64,000 nt of DNA from Chitinophagaceae bacterium (GCA_016713085.1 JADJPV010000001.1:2439001-2503000), one strand, 5' to 3'. Shown: positions 34,950 through 44,109, numbered from the stretch's first letter. The notes: generated from the letters alone by a model not told the origin. Numbers and translations: made by a program.

Positions 34950-36908
34950 TTAGCTCTCCACCGCTTCTTTATTTATTAACGGAATATGAATGGCCACCAG
35001 GGTTCCCCTGCCGGGCGATGAATCAAAGTCGATGGTTCCTTTGAGGTATTCAACCCTTGCCTTCATATTTTTTAAACCGAGTCCTGCTTTTTCAGAAAGG
35101 TTTTTACTGTCGAACCCTTTTCCATTGTCTTCAATGGTGGCGCTGATTCCATCGGCATCTTTAATCAATGAAAGATCAAGCTCCGATGCACCGGAATGTT
35201 TAATGACATTGTTCACACTTTCCTGCAACACACGGTAGAGCACAATTTCAGTGGTTGCTTCAATATGCTCATTCAGTCCTTCTGTATGCAGGTTTACTTT
35301 CAACACTTTCTGATCAATCTTATCAAGGAATTCAGCAACTGCTTTTCCAAGTCCTGATTTGAGTAATACATTCGGCATCATTTGATGCGATACACTTCTT
35401 ACTTCTTTGCAGCCTTCATCTACCAGACTGATGATGCGTTCAAACGAAAGTTTCTGTTCCTCATCTTTAAACTGCAGATCATTTTCAAAAGAAGACAGGT
35501 TCATTTTTGCGGCACTCATAATTTGCCCAACACCATCGTGCAGATCTTTAGCGATCCTTTGCCGTTCATTTTCTTCGGCCTGCAAAATTGCTGCGGCAGC
35601 TATTTGCTGCTGGCTGAGTACGGCAGCCTGCAGTTTTGTTTCCTGTTTTAGTTTTGTACGGTTATAAAAAAGCCATGCCAGTAAAGCGCCCAATAAAACA
35701 AGAGCTGAAATGGTAATGATAAAATAGTTTTTCTTCTTCAGGTTAAATTGCTGCTCCTGGATAATGCGTTCTTTTTTTTCTGTTTCATATTTTGTTTTCA
35801 TTTCAACTACAGCTTCTGCTGAGGCATTTTCATACATACTGTCCTTCAGTACATTTACCTGTTTATACAATTCTGCTGCCGCAGCATAGTTGCCGCTTTT
35901 TTCATAGTTGAGTGCAATTGCCTTGTAAATCATCGGGAGCTTTGACTGCAGGTTTTCTTTTTTTGCAATTGTCAGTGCTTCGTTTCCGGTTTGCAAACCT
36001 TCAGCTGTTTTATTCATCATAGCATAGAGTTCCGATAAAACAGCAAGATCAGATACAATAAAAAACGGGTCGCCGATTTTTGCACGGATAGGTTTTGCTT
36101 TCAGAAAACAGGCAAGTGCCTGCTCATATTTCTTTTCATTTGTATAAGCGGTACCCATGATGTACCATCCGTTTGCCTCTGTTTGGTAATTGTTCTGTTC
36201 ATGCGCCATCTTAATACCCTCGCCTGCATATTTATAAACGGAGTCGTATTTATTTAAGGCGCCATAGCAGGAAGCAATATTGGCATAGGACACAGCCATT
36301 TTAAAGGGAATTTTATTCTTCTCAATAATTTGCAGGGCAGAGGTAAAATGTGTGATTGCTTCGGTGTATTGATTTAATTCCATATAAGCCCACCCGATGT
36401 TGTGCTGGGCTTTTGCCATCATCAATTTATCTCCTGCCTGTTCAGAGGTTTTCAATGCATTGAAAAATTTTTCCATGGCATCTTTCTGCCTGTTCAGCCG
36501 CATTAAGCTGAGACCTGCTGCTGAAAAGTATTGGGCCAGTAATGAATCATTGCCTTTTGATTTCAACAGGCTGCGGATATTTTTTTCACTTACCGAAAGC
36601 CCTGAATCAGCATTGCTTTTATTGAGATAATAATATACTTTATTGATTTCTGCTTTCTGGTGCAGGGGAATATTTTTTTGCTGCGCAGAAAGTTTCATCA
36701 GCTGTTCACTGATATTGTTTGATGAATCGGGGTTGATTTGTCTGAATTCAATGGACAATAAAAGCAGGAGATCAGTTCTTCGCTGTTCATTTGTTTCAGT
36801 AGTAATTAATTTCCTGAGGCTATCTGTTTTTGATATCTGCCCTTTTGCTGATACAGCAAGAAACAGAAGTACAGCAAGGGTTTGTATGAAAAACTTATTT
36901 GCTCTCAT
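34950..36908 (-). CDS. TPR-containing NarX-type histidine kinase (kinase A)
   Basis: 652 residues. A signal peptide (LAVLLFLAVSAKGQ) leads to a periplasmic block of TPR repeats (about 90-360, for example AQHNIGWAYMELNQYTEAITHF). One membrane helix lies near residue 395 (YFIITISALVLLGALLAWLFY), followed by a coiled coil, HisKA_3 with H457 (AKDLHDGVGQIMSAAKMNL) and an HATPase with N-box VNNVIKHS and G-box DNGKGF. No PAS or other sensor domain; the TPR block is the only input. It starts one base after the stop of kinase B (36910-38733), a tandem duplicate. Confidence 0.94.
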   Translation of the reverse strand: MRANKFFIQTLAVLLFLAVSAKGQISKTDSLRKLITTETNEQRRTDLLLLLSIEFRQINPDSSNNISEQLMKLSAQQKNIPLHQKAEINKVYYYLNKSNADSGLSVSEKNIRSLLKSKGNDSLLAQYFSAAGLSLMRLNRQKDAMEKFFNALKTSEQAGDKLMMAKAQHNIGWAYMELNQYTEAITHFTSALQIIEKNKIPFKMAVSYANIASCYGALNKYDSVYKYAGEGIKMAHEQNNYQTEANGWYIMGTAYTNEKKYEQALACFLKAKPIRAKIGDPFFIVSDLAVLSELYAMMNKTAEGLQTGNEALTIAKKENLQSKLPMIYKAIALNYEKSGNYAAAAELYKQVNVLKDSMYENASAEAVVEMKTKYETEKKERIIQEQQFNLKKKNYFIITISALVLLGALLAWLFYNRTKLKQETKLQAAVLSQQQIAAAAILQAEENERQRIAKDLHDGVGQIMSAAKMNLSSFENDLQFKDEEQKLSFERIISLVDEGCKEVRSVSHQMMPNVLLKSGLGKAVAEFLDKIDQKVLKVNLHTEGLNEHIEATTEIVLYRVLQESVNNVIKHSGASELDLSLIKDADGISATIEDNGKGFDSKNLSEKAGLGLKNMKARVEYLKGTIDFDSSPGRGTLVAIHIPLINKEAVES

Positions 36909-36909
36909 A

Positions 36910-38733
36910 TCAGGGTATCATTTTAGATGGTATATGAATGGCCACCAATGTTCCGTTGCCGGGTGAAGAATCAAAATCAACCGTTCCTTTCAAAAATAAG
37001 ATACGGCTGCGGATATTTTTCAAACCAATCCCTTCATCTTCTTTTGCAGGATCATATGCAAATCCTTTGCCGTTGTCTTCAATAGTAACACTGATGCCGT
37101 CTTTGTCTTTGATGATAGAAATGTCCAGCTCAGTTGCATCTGCATGCTTAATCATATTGTTTACACATTCCTGTATAACACGGTACAGAATTGTTTCAGT
37201 ATTTGAATCAAGCCGCTGATCAAATCCTTCACTGTGAAAACTTACTTTCAGCTGATTGCTGCTGATCTTTGAAATTAATTCATCTACTGCATCAGGTAAG
37301 CCTTTGCTGAGTAAGGCAGCAGGCATCATGCTGTGGCTTACAGCCCTCACTTCTTTACAGCTTTCATCAACCAGTTGAATGATGTTATCTAAGGATTTAT
37401 TCTGCGATTCATCTTTAATCTGTACCGTATTATAAAAGGAAGATAGATTCATTCTTGCTGCACTCATCATTTGTCCAACACCATCATGTAAATCTTTGGC
37501 AATACGGCTGCGTTCTTTTTCTTCTGCTTCCAGTACCGATCTTGTGGCAAGTTCCTGCTGGTTTAAAATTTCTGTCTGCATTTTTGCCTGCTGCTTCCAT
37601 TTGTAACGGTTGTAGAGAAGATAAGCAACAAACAATGCAAATAGTGCTGCGCCTGAAATAATACCTATTAACGAATTCCTTTTTTTAATAGTGAGCTGCT
37701 GTTCCTGTATCTGCTGTTCTTTCTTATTGGTTTCATACAGTGTACTCAGTTCTTCTACCTGCCTGTTTTTCTGCGATGAAAAAATGGAATCCTTCAGCTG
37801 AGTGTACCAGGTATAATAGTCAAGTGCTTTTTTATAATCGCCGTTTACATTGGCCAGCTTACTCATTTCGGCATAGTTGTTCGAAAGCAGTTCCCTGTAT
37901 CCCATTCGTTCAGCTACTTTATTACTTTCTTCAAAATAATAAAGAGCCCTTTCCGGTTTACCCCAGGCACTGTACAAAACACCAAGATCAGAAAAACTCA
38001 ATGCGATAGAAAACGTATCCTTTAGTTTTTGACGGATTGCCAATGCCTGCAGGTTAAAATCTTCGGCCAGTTCATATTTGCTTTGCAGTACATACACACC
38101 TGCAATAAAATTGAAGCTCCAGCTTTTTCCCATTTCATCTTTTAAACGTTTGGCAATTTGCAGCGATGCATTGTAACGTTTCAAAGCTTCTGCATAGTTA
38201 CCCTGGTATTCATATACCACACCACTTTCATTCAGGATCATTTGTATGCCGCTTGAATCTTTCTGTGTACGAAAGATGGCTAATGCTTTTTCATAATTAT
38301 CTGCTGCACGTTTCAGGTCCCGATTTTTACGGAAGAGTTTGGCAATATCGTTGTAAACATAGGCAAGTGGTTGTTCTTTACCGGCCCGTTCATAAATACG
38401 TACAGCAGTATAGTAGAGGGAAGCTGCCTTTTCGTAATCGCCTTTAAAATAATACGACACGCCCATGTTACGGCTCAGTTCTGCATAAGCCATGGAGTCT
38501 TTGAGTTTGGAAGCAAGCTCTATTCCCTGTTCTGCAACTTTAATGGTTTCATTAAAACTTACAAAGCTGATCTTGCCGCTAAGCTGAATATAGGCAGATA
38601 GTTTTTCTTCATCTTTTGCAGAAGAAGAAATGACAGCACGGAGACGGTCAATGGTTTTATCCTGTGCTGTACTGCAAAGACAAATAAGCAGAAAGAATAC
38701 ATTAAAAAGAAGGCTTTTTGGTTTCAGCAGCAT
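36910..38733 (-). CDS. TPR-containing NarX-type histidine kinase (kinase B)
   Basis: 607 residues, same architecture as kinase A: signal peptide (LLFNVFFLLICLCSTAQ), TPR array (about 60-330; GVSYYFKGDYEKAASLYYTAV), TM near residue 355 (SLIGIISGAALFALFVAYLLY), H416 in RIAKDLHDGVGQMMSAARM, N-box VNNMIKHAD and G-box DNGKGF. The last 250 residues are clearly homologous to kinase A (shared VSH-MMP, DISIIKD/DLSLIKD, GTVDFDSSPG). It is first in the set B-A-regulator and starts 5 bases from the dapB stop on the same strand. Confidence 0.94.
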   Translation of the reverse strand: MLLKPKSLLFNVFFLLICLCSTAQDKTIDRLRAVISSSAKDEEKLSAYIQLSGKISFVSFNETIKVAEQGIELASKLKDSMAYAELSRNMGVSYYFKGDYEKAASLYYTAVRIYERAGKEQPLAYVYNDIAKLFRKNRDLKRAADNYEKALAIFRTQKDSSGIQMILNESGVVYEYQGNYAEALKRYNASLQIAKRLKDEMGKSWSFNFIAGVYVLQSKYELAEDFNLQALAIRQKLKDTFSIALSFSDLGVLYSAWGKPERALYYFEESNKVAERMGYRELLSNNYAEMSKLANVNGDYKKALDYYTWYTQLKDSIFSSQKNRQVEELSTLYETNKKEQQIQEQQLTIKKRNSLIGIISGAALFALFVAYLLYNRYKWKQQAKMQTEILNQQELATRSVLEAEEKERSRIAKDLHDGVGQMMSAARMNLSSFYNTVQIKDESQNKSLDNIIQLVDESCKEVRAVSHSMMPAALLSKGLPDAVDELISKISSNQLKVSFHSEGFDQRLDSNTETILYRVIQECVNNMIKHADATELDISIIKDKDGISVTIEDNGKGFAYDPAKEDEGIGLKNIRSRILFLKGTVDFDSSPGNGTLVAIHIPSKMIP

Positions 38734-38738
38734 GGTGC

Positions 38739-39455
38739 TTACAAGTTAAGAACTTCTTTCATTCCAAAGAATCCTGATTTGCCGATTAAGAATTCACCGG
38801 CGAGCACTGCTCCTAAAGCAAAGCCGCTGCGGTTATGGGCAGTGTGAATGATTTCAATATCATCCACGGCAGATGAATATTTTACATGATGTGTTCCGGG
38901 TGCAGGATCAATGCGTTCGCTGATGATGGAAAGTTCAGCAGAATTAACTGCTGCATCATTTACCCATTTTGTTTTTCGTTCTACAGCATCCAGCACCTGT
39001 TCTGCCAACGTAATAGCTGTACCGCTGGGTGCATCTTTCTTGGCGGTGTGGTGAATTTCTTTCAGCGTTACATCATAACTGTCCTGTTGCGACATCAGCT
39101 GTGCAAGCCGTTTATTTACTTCAAAGAAAATATTTACACCCACACTGAAATTGCTGGCAACAATTAATCCTGTTTTATTTTGTGCGGCAACATGTTTGGC
39201 TTCATCCAGTTTTTCAAGCCAGCCGGTAGAGCCACAAACAACGGGTGTTTGATGCTGCAAACAAAACAGTACGTTGGCCAGTGCGGTATGCGGACTGGTA
39301 AATTCAATGGCTACGTCTGCTTTGGAAATGTTTTCAGCAGTAAGATCGTGCAAGTTGTATGCATCAATAATCAGCACCGCTTCATGACCACGCTGTTTTG
39401 CAATTTCATGAATGGCTTTTCCCATTTTTCCGTAACCGATGAGTGCTATGTTCAT
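38739..39455 (-). CDS. dapB: 4-Hydroxy-tetrahydrodipicolinate reductase
   Basis: 238 residues from the ATG at 39455 (MNIALIGYGKMGKAI). The frame is open 51 codons further but with no family match. The NAD(P) loop GYGKMGKAI, the catalytic EIHHTAKKDAPSGTA (His and Lys pair) and GSTGW are present. It makes tetrahydrodipicolinate for lysine and meso-DAP, the substrate predicted for MurE at 2.7 kb. Upstream on the same strand are DUF5683 and parB. Confidence 0.96.
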   Translation of the reverse strand: MNIALIGYGKMGKAIHEIAKQRGHEAVLIIDAYNLHDLTAENISKADVAIEFTSPHTALANVLFCLQHQTPVVCGSTGWLEKLDEAKHVAAQNKTGLIVASNFSVGVNIFFEVNKRLAQLMSQQDSYDVTLKEIHHTAKKDAPSGTAITLAEQVLDAVERKTKWVNDAAVNSAELSIISERIDPAPGTHHVKYSSAVDDIEIIHTAHNRSGFALGAVLAGEFLIGKSGFFGMKEVLNL

Positions 39456-39498
39456 CTTCGAGTAATTATAATTGATGTTGAAAATGTTGAGCAGGTGT

Positions 39499-40119
39499 TT
39501 ACCTGGATGCTGAACTCCTGTTCTTGCCAAAGTTAAAGACCAATCCAACATTGGCCTGTTTTGTAACGGGATTATATGCAGGATTAATGTGCATGGATAA
39601 ATTCTCACTTACTTCAAATGCTTTTAAATGTCCGTCAACAGTAGCATCCACCACATTTAACCCCCACAAAACAATAAATGCAAGTACAGAATAATCAACA
39701 TACTGCCGTATAGCAATCCTGTATTGCCGTACAGCTTCCGGGTCAACCTGGCTGAATTTCGGATCAATGAGATTGTTATTTGTATCATCACCATCCATGA
39801 GATTGCGGTAAGCATCTCTTGAGGAAATATATTCCTTGTTGTTGTAAATAAAAAAACCGGCGGCTGTTCCTAAGGCTGCATACACAATCGGGATCTTCCA
39901 GTACTTTTTATTGTAAGCCTGTCCCCAGCCGGGAATAATGGCAGAACGGATGGTTGCTTTTCGTGGTGAATGAGCTTTTGCAGAATCTTTTTTTGTTTGA
40001 ATAATGGTATCAGCTTTCAGCACAGTGCCTCCACCCAACTGAATGCTGGTATCTTTTGTTTGCGCTGAAATGATCAACGAAAAAAAACAAAATGCTATGA
40101 AAAGGAATAATTGCCTCAT
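39499..40119 (-). CDS. DUF5683 domain membrane protein
   Basis: 206 residues: signal peptide (LFIAFCFFSLIISAQ), a charged spacer, then RSAIIPGWGQAYNKKYWKIPIVYAALGTAAGFFIYNN (the core motif of DUF5683, written here for position about residues 58-95) with two hydrophobic helices and a C-terminal VGLVFNFG. Bacteroidota commonly hold this gene beside parB and dapB, which is the case here: 3 bases to parB. The function is unknown. Confidence 0.85.
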   Translation of the reverse strand: MRQLFLFIAFCFFSLIISAQTKDTSIQLGGGTVLKADTIIQTKKDSAKAHSPRKATIRSAIIPGWGQAYNKKYWKIPIVYAALGTAAGFFIYNNKEYISSRDAYRNLMDGDDTNNNLIDPKFSQVDPEAVRQYRIAIRQYVDYSVLAFIVLWGLNVVDATVDGHLKAFEVSENLSMHINPAYNPVTKQANVGLVFNFGKNRSSASR

Positions 40120-40122
40120 GTG

Positions 40123-41034
40123 TTATTCAACATCGGTTCCCAGTTGTTTCAGGATCTGGTTAAACTGATCAAGCGAATAGTATTCTATGAAAATACTTCC
40201 GTTTCCTTTTTTGCTGTGACTGAGTTTTACTTTCGTACCAAACTGTGTTGCTAAATTATCTTCAATTCGCTGAAAGGCCTGTGGCAATCCGCTCTTTACC
40301 GATTTTTTAACAGGGGCTGATTTATATAACTGCCGTACCAGTGCTTCTGTTTGGCGGACGGATAAACCTTTCTGGCGGATATGATGATAAACGTAGAGTT
40401 GCTTATCAACTGTATCAACATTAATCAAAGCTCTTGCATGTCCCATACTCAATTCACCCGAACGGACAGCTAACTGAATATCGGGAGGAAGTTTCAGCAA
40501 ACGGATATAGTTTGTAACAGTTGTTCTGTCTTTTCCCATCCGTTCTGCCACCTGTTCCTGTGTGTAGTTCAGTTCTTCCATCAGTCGTTTATAACTAAGG
40601 GCAATTTCAACTGCGTTAAGATTTTCTCTCTGCAAATTTTCCAGCAAAGCCAGTTCAAGTAATTCCTGGTCGTTTGCCTGGCGGATATAAGCAGGAATGT
40701 CTTTCAATCCCGCCAGCTTACTGGCACGCCATCTTCTTTCACCTGCTATTAAACGGTATTTATTAGCACTGATCTTTGAAACGGTAACCGGTTGAATAAT
40801 ATCATGCATCTTGATGCTGTCGGCCAGTTCTTTCAGCGACACTTCATCAAAATCTCTTCTTGGCTGTTTGGGGTTGATCTCAATTTCACCAACAGGAATC
40901 CGTAACATATTGGTTACAGCTTCCGTTACCGCCGGCTTTAATTGCCCGGCCGTAGTTTTCAGATCTTCATCAATACTTTGCAGCAGGGAACGGATTCCCT
41001 TTCCTAACGCATCTTTCTTTCCGGGGGTAGACAT
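40123..41034 (-). CDS. parB: ParB/Spo0J chromosome partition protein
   Basis: 303 residues. The N-terminal CTP-binding region has EINPKQPRRDFDE and the arginine patch IAGERRWRASK, the middle is an HTH (YTQEQVAERMGKDRTTVTNYIRLLKLP), and the C-terminus is a dimerisation segment ending QLGTDVE. It loads at parS and spreads as a CTP-dependent clamp. No parA (soj) precedes it: upstream is a word-repeat gap and crcB. I saw no obvious parS in the window. Confidence 0.95.
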   Translation of the reverse strand: MSTPGKKDALGKGIRSLLQSIDEDLKTTAGQLKPAVTEAVTNMLRIPVGEIEINPKQPRRDFDEVSLKELADSIKMHDIIQPVTVSKISANKYRLIAGERRWRASKLAGLKDIPAYIRQANDQELLELALLENLQRENLNAVEIALSYKRLMEELNYTQEQVAERMGKDRTTVTNYIRLLKLPPDIQLAVRSGELSMGHARALINVDTVDKQLYVYHHIRQKGLSVRQTEALVRQLYKSAPVKKSVKSGLPQAFQRIEDNLATQFGTKVKLSHSKKGNGSIFIEYYSLDQFNQILKQLGTDVE

Positions 41035-41113
41035 AATTTGATTGTTACAGTCTGCGAAGTACCTGAAAAGAAGGGAAAGAACAAAATGCGGGGAGAAAGA
41101 AGTTTATAAGGGG

Positions 41114-41172
41114 AAGGCAAGAGGCAAAAAGGCAGATGCAGAGGCAACGAGGCAATGAGTTAGGAAGGCAAT
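41114..41172. repeat. AGGCAA word repeat
   Basis: The unit (A/G)AGGCAA appears at about 41114, 41121, 41141, 41149 and 41165, with a variant AAGGCAGA at 41129. It lies between parB and crcB, both on the minus strand, in a 157-base gap. Confidence 0.6.
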
Positions 41173-41191
41173 AGTCTTTAAGTTGAAGAAT

Positions 41192-41557
41192 TTATCCCTT
41201 CAACAAAATATAGCCAAGCCAGGAAGCCAGTAAACCTAAAGCAACTGTTGCTAAAAGATAAACTGCAAAAGTGCCGAAACGGTTTTGCTGCAGGAGGGTG
41301 AGCATTTCAACCGAAAAGGCGGAATAGGTTGTAAACCCGCCGCAGATTCCGGCTACGAGAAACAGGCGCCAGGTGTCAGAAAAATCTTCATTACGGATGG
41401 CATATCCAAACACCGCTCCAATAATGAAACTGCCGATCATATTTACTAAGAAGGTAGAGAGCGGAAAAGAGGAACTCTTAAACCAATGGAAAAACGCATA
41501 ACGAAGCATACTGCCCATAGCACCACCAAGACCAACAAGAAGAAAGTTTTTCAGCAT
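41192..41557 (-). CDS. crcB: CrcB/FEX fluoride channel
   Basis: 121 residues with four membrane helices. Motifs GLGGAMGSMLRYAFFHW and VAGICGGFTTYSAFSVEML (the Phe-box and Thr-Tyr-Ser of the fluoride pore) are typical of the family, which exports fluoride as a dimer. I looked for the fluoride riboswitch (crcB motif) upstream and did not see it; the upstream sequence is a GC-rich palindrome repeat. It is unusual to find it next to parB, where parA would be expected. Confidence 0.95.
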   Translation of the reverse strand: MLKNFLLVGLGGAMGSMLRYAFFHWFKSSSFPLSTFLVNMIGSFIIGAVFGYAIRNEDFSDTWRLFLVAGICGGFTTYSAFSVEMLTLLQQNRFGTFAVYLLATVALGLLASWLGYILLKG

Positions 41558-41619
41558 GATAGATGAAAATTGTACAGAAGTAAAAATGCTTAACTGTAAC
41601 TGTTGAACGAATTTCTAAT

Positions 41620-41661
41620 GCCCGGCCTCCTTCTCCTTCGGGGAAGGAACGAGGATGGGGC
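41620..41661. repeat. GC-rich palindromic repeat after the DUF4878 gene
   Basis: CCTTCTCC-TTCG-GGGAAGG (41629-41647) with GCCCGGC on the left and ACGAGGATGGGGC on the right. It directly follows the stop codon of the minus-strand gene at 41662 and belongs to the same style as 8241-8268 and 8474-8500. Confidence 0.6.
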
Positions 41662-42066
41662 TTACAAATTACCCGTAAATGTATAATTAAAATCAACCTG
41701 CCATACACCGTTTCTTTTAATCACTTTCACCGGCATTTGTTTCTTTTTGTAAGAGTTGGAGTAATTCACAATCACCACAGTGTCGCTTACATTATCAACT
41801 GAATGAACAAGGATAGATGAGTTTTTATATCCTTCCCTGTCTTTTGCACTCATTTCGTTTTTATATTTTTTTTCAATTTCTCCCAGCTCATATAAGTTCA
41901 GACTGTCTTTGATCATGAGTTCCCTTGCCCAATCGTAATCACCATCCAATGAACTGCGGATAAATTCACGGGCAGTATCGAGCGCATCGGTAGGGCGTTC
42001 ATGCTGATTGTTTTTGCAGGCAGCAATTGAAACAACAACCAGGAGGAGAAGTATAATTTTCTTCAT
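41662..42066 (-). CDS. DUF4878-like lipoprotein
   Basis: 134 residues from the ATG at 42066. A lipoprotein signal MKKIILLLLVVVSIAAC has its lipobox at residue 17. The mature part has a cystatin-like/NTF2-like look: DTAREFIRSSLDGDYDWARELM and a final strand KRNGVWQVDFNY, as in DUF4878. It would sit in the inner or outer membrane facing the periplasm. A perfect -7 box lies directly upstream, suggesting an almost leaderless message. The longer frame to 42135 has no lipobox at its start. Confidence 0.82.
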   Translation of the reverse strand: MKKIILLLLVVVSIAACKNNQHERPTDALDTAREFIRSSLDGDYDWARELMIKDSLNLYELGEIEKKYKNEMSAKDREGYKNSSILVHSVDNVSDTVVIVNYSNSYKKKQMPVKVIKRNGVWQVDFNYTFTGNL

Positions 42067-42072
42067 ATCAAC

Positions 42073-42080
42073 CAAAAGTA
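42073..42080 (-). promoter_or_regulatory. -7 box TACTTTTG close to the start of the DUF4878 gene
   Basis: On the minus strand TACTTTTG lies 6 bases before the ATG at 42066. With the usual -7 to start distance, transcription would begin at or next to the ATG. Confidence 0.45.
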
Positions 42081-42124
42081 CAAAAGGGATTGATTGGAAA
42101 AATAGTTTTAACAGTAGCGTCTTC

Positions 42125-42189
42125 AACTTTGCCAAAGTTAGGAAGGATGCCTTTATACTTTTAAAAACCGGGTAAACTTTGGCAAAGTT
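42125..42189. repeat. Two copies of the AACTTTGNCAAAGTT palindrome
   Basis: AACTTTG-C-CAAAGTT (42125-42139) and AACTTTG-G-CAAAGTT (42175-42189), 35 bases apart. They lie between the phoH terminator and the DUF4878 promoter. A third copy, AAACTTTG-A-CAAAGTTT, is at 48583-48599. Confidence 0.75.
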
Positions 42190-42205
42190 ATTTTTCCGTG
42201 TTTCT

Positions 42206-42239
42206 ATAAAAAAAATCCCATCTCAATTGAAACGGGATT
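42206..42239 (-). terminator. Intrinsic terminator of phoH
   Basis: On the minus strand AATCCCGTTTC-AATT-GAGATGGGATT makes an 11-bp stem (with two wobble pairs), followed by TTTTTTTATAG. It begins 26 bases after the phoH stop. Confidence 0.88.
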
Positions 42240-42264
42240 CGGTTGTATGCTGCGGTGTAAGTAC

Positions 42265-43248
42265 TCATCTCCTGTAACCACCCTGTTCTTCCTCCTGCTG
42301 ATGATCTTTATCATAAGCCCGGATGATGGCTTTCACCAGGCGGTGACGAACCACATCTTCCTCATCCAGTTCAATATGTGAGATACCGTCAATATTTTTC
42401 AGGATGTTGATGCCCTTGATTAAACCACTGCGTTGATTCTTGGGTAAATCAACCTGTGTAAGATCACCGGTGATGATGGCTTTTGCATTGGCGCCAATAC
42501 GGGTAAGGAACATTTTCAACTGCAGATCAGTTGTATTCTGTGCCTCATCCAGGATGATGAATGCATTATCCAAAGTGCGGCCACGCATATAAGCCAATGG
42601 TGCAATTTCAATAACACGGGTGCTCATGTAGTAGCCAAGTTTGTCAGCAGGAATCATATCATCGAGTGCATCATACAAAGGACGCAGGTATGGATCAATT
42701 TTTTCTTTCAGATCACCGGGTAAGAAACCAAGACTTTCGCCGGCTTCAACAGCGGGGCGTGTAAGAATGATTTTCTTCACCAGTTTATTTTTCAATGCTC
42801 TTACTGCCAGGGCAACTGCAGTGTAGGTTTTACCTGTACCTGCGGGACCAACAGCGAACATAATATCATTTTTATCGATTGCTGCCACCATACGTTTCTG
42901 GTTGGCGGTTCTAGCCCTTACTGAGCGGCCGTTAGGGCCAAATACCAGTACATCGCTTGGATTGCGTTCAATAAAATTGTCAATGGTTTCCTGGTCATCA
43001 CCACCAAGAATCTGTTCCAGATAATTTTCACTCAGGTTACCATTCCGTTCCAGGTAGGTAATGAGCAAATCAATTTTTTCTTTGGCTAATGCTACCTGTT
43101 CGGGACTGCCGCTGAGTTTGACCTGTGTACCCCGTGAAAGGATTTTTAAAAGTGGAAATTTTTTCTTGAGAATGTCGAGCTTGCCGTTGTTGATACCGAA
43201 GAACTCAATAGGGTTGACGGTTTCGAGGTTAATGATTGTTTCAGTCAA
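42265..43248 (-). CDS. phoH: PhoH-family ATPase
   Basis: 327 residues. The N-terminal ~100 residues are a KH/R3H-like region; then comes the PhoH ATPase core with Walker A GPAGTGKTYTAV, LTRPAVEAGESLGFLPGDLKEK and Walker B FIILDEAQNTT. Such proteins are RNA-linked helicase-like ATPases. The C-terminal tail is short, Asp/Gln/Glu rich. Downstream is a strong terminator, so it is a monocistronic unit. Confidence 0.95.
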   Translation of the reverse strand: MTETIINLETVNPIEFFGINNGKLDILKKKFPLLKILSRGTQVKLSGSPEQVALAKEKIDLLITYLERNGNLSENYLEQILGGDDQETIDNFIERNPSDVLVFGPNGRSVRARTANQKRMVAAIDKNDIMFAVGPAGTGKTYTAVALAVRALKNKLVKKIILTRPAVEAGESLGFLPGDLKEKIDPYLRPLYDALDDMIPADKLGYYMSTRVIEIAPLAYMRGRTLDNAFIILDEAQNTTDLQLKMFLTRIGANAKAIITGDLTQVDLPKNQRSGLIKGINILKNIDGISHIELDEEDVVRHRLVKAIIRAYDKDHQQEEEQGGYRR

Positions 43249-43604
43249 TGCTTTTTCATTTTAAGGTTGGTGCGGAATTACTTTTGACTACGCAGCCTTA
43301 GCGTAGTAGTTGAGTTTCAGAACCTACCATGTTCACAAATAAGTGTCTGCATTTTACAGATACTTCTAACCAATCCATCTGTATTCAATATTAGTTATTG
43401 AAAGCTGAATAACATAAAGTTACTTATTAACAGTCTGTGGAAAGTGTTAAGATATTTGGAATAAGAATTCCTGTAGTTCTTTCATTGCGATTCTGTTGTT
43501 TCTATAAAGATGCTGGGGTGAAACATTCATTATTTGCATACAGTAACCGCTGCTTAAAATTCATTTTATAATCTGGCTTTCTTTTTTCTTACTTTCATCT
43601 TCTC
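43249..43604. other. Divergent gap before phoH
   Basis: 356 bases between phoH (-) and a plus-strand gene. ACTACGC (43287-43293) and GCGTAGT (43301-43307) form a 7-bp stem in the phoH leader region. GTGTCTG and CAGATAC (about 43343-43364) form another. TACTTTCA close to the plus-strand start is a weak -7 match. Nothing else is seen. Confidence 0.5.
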
Positions 43605-44033
43605 ATGCAAAGAAAAAAAGCAGATGTGGATGTTACAAGAGATGTGCTGCAGTTAATGCTGGCAGCCAGGCCCGATTCAGTCTTTATTAAAAGTCTTGCG
43701 TTTCAGTATGAAGAAAGAGGAGGGTTAAGTAAAAAGCAATTAGAAGGATTGTATCAGAAAGCAACAGCAGTTGGAAACATACCCGAAAATAAGCTTGCCA
43801 CATTGGAAGCAATCATTTTAAAAAAACCTACAAGAGAACGTGCAGCTGCATCAGCACCTACACCTATGTTCGTAAAAGATGAAGTTGTGGGAGCAATCAT
43901 TCATGCAATTCTTGAAAAATATCCACAGCACAAACGCATCTTATATTTCAAAGCAAAGTTTGATAACAACGAAATCATCAGCAGTGCTGATTTAACAGAG
44001 TTGAAAAAATTCGAGAAACTGCTTCTTCGTTAA
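43605..44033 (+). CDS. Hypothetical helical protein
   Basis: 142 residues, no signal or TM, helix-rich and Lys/Ala/Glu rich. The N-terminal ~60 residues (TRDVLQLMLAARPDSVFIKSLAFQYEERGGLSKKQLEGLYQKA) look like a small helical protein-interaction module. The C-terminus has IIHAILEKYPQHKRILYFKAKF. I recognise no family. It is probably cytoplasmic. Confidence 0.7.
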   Translation: MQRKKADVDVTRDVLQLMLAARPDSVFIKSLAFQYEERGGLSKKQLEGLYQKATAVGNIPENKLATLEAIILKKPTRERAAASAPTPMFVKDEVVGAIIHAILEKYPQHKRILYFKAKFDNNEIISSADLTELKKFEKLLLR

Positions 44034-44109
44034 CAGGAATGCTGCTGCCTTTGTTTTGTGCGGTAATAGTATAGATAGTGAGCAGAGAGTTAACGGAATA
44101 AAGTGATGC

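Noticed and set aside
39456..39608. 51-codon extension of DapB
   Set aside because: It overlaps the DUF5683 gene and has no family match; the Rossmann motif starts at the ATG at 39455.
41100..41180. CRISPR-like array at the AGGCAA repeat
   Set aside because: The units are 7 bases with no spacers and no cas genes are near.
41558..41640. Fluoride riboswitch before crcB
   Set aside because: The conserved elements of the crcB motif were not found; the stretch is a palindromic repeat.
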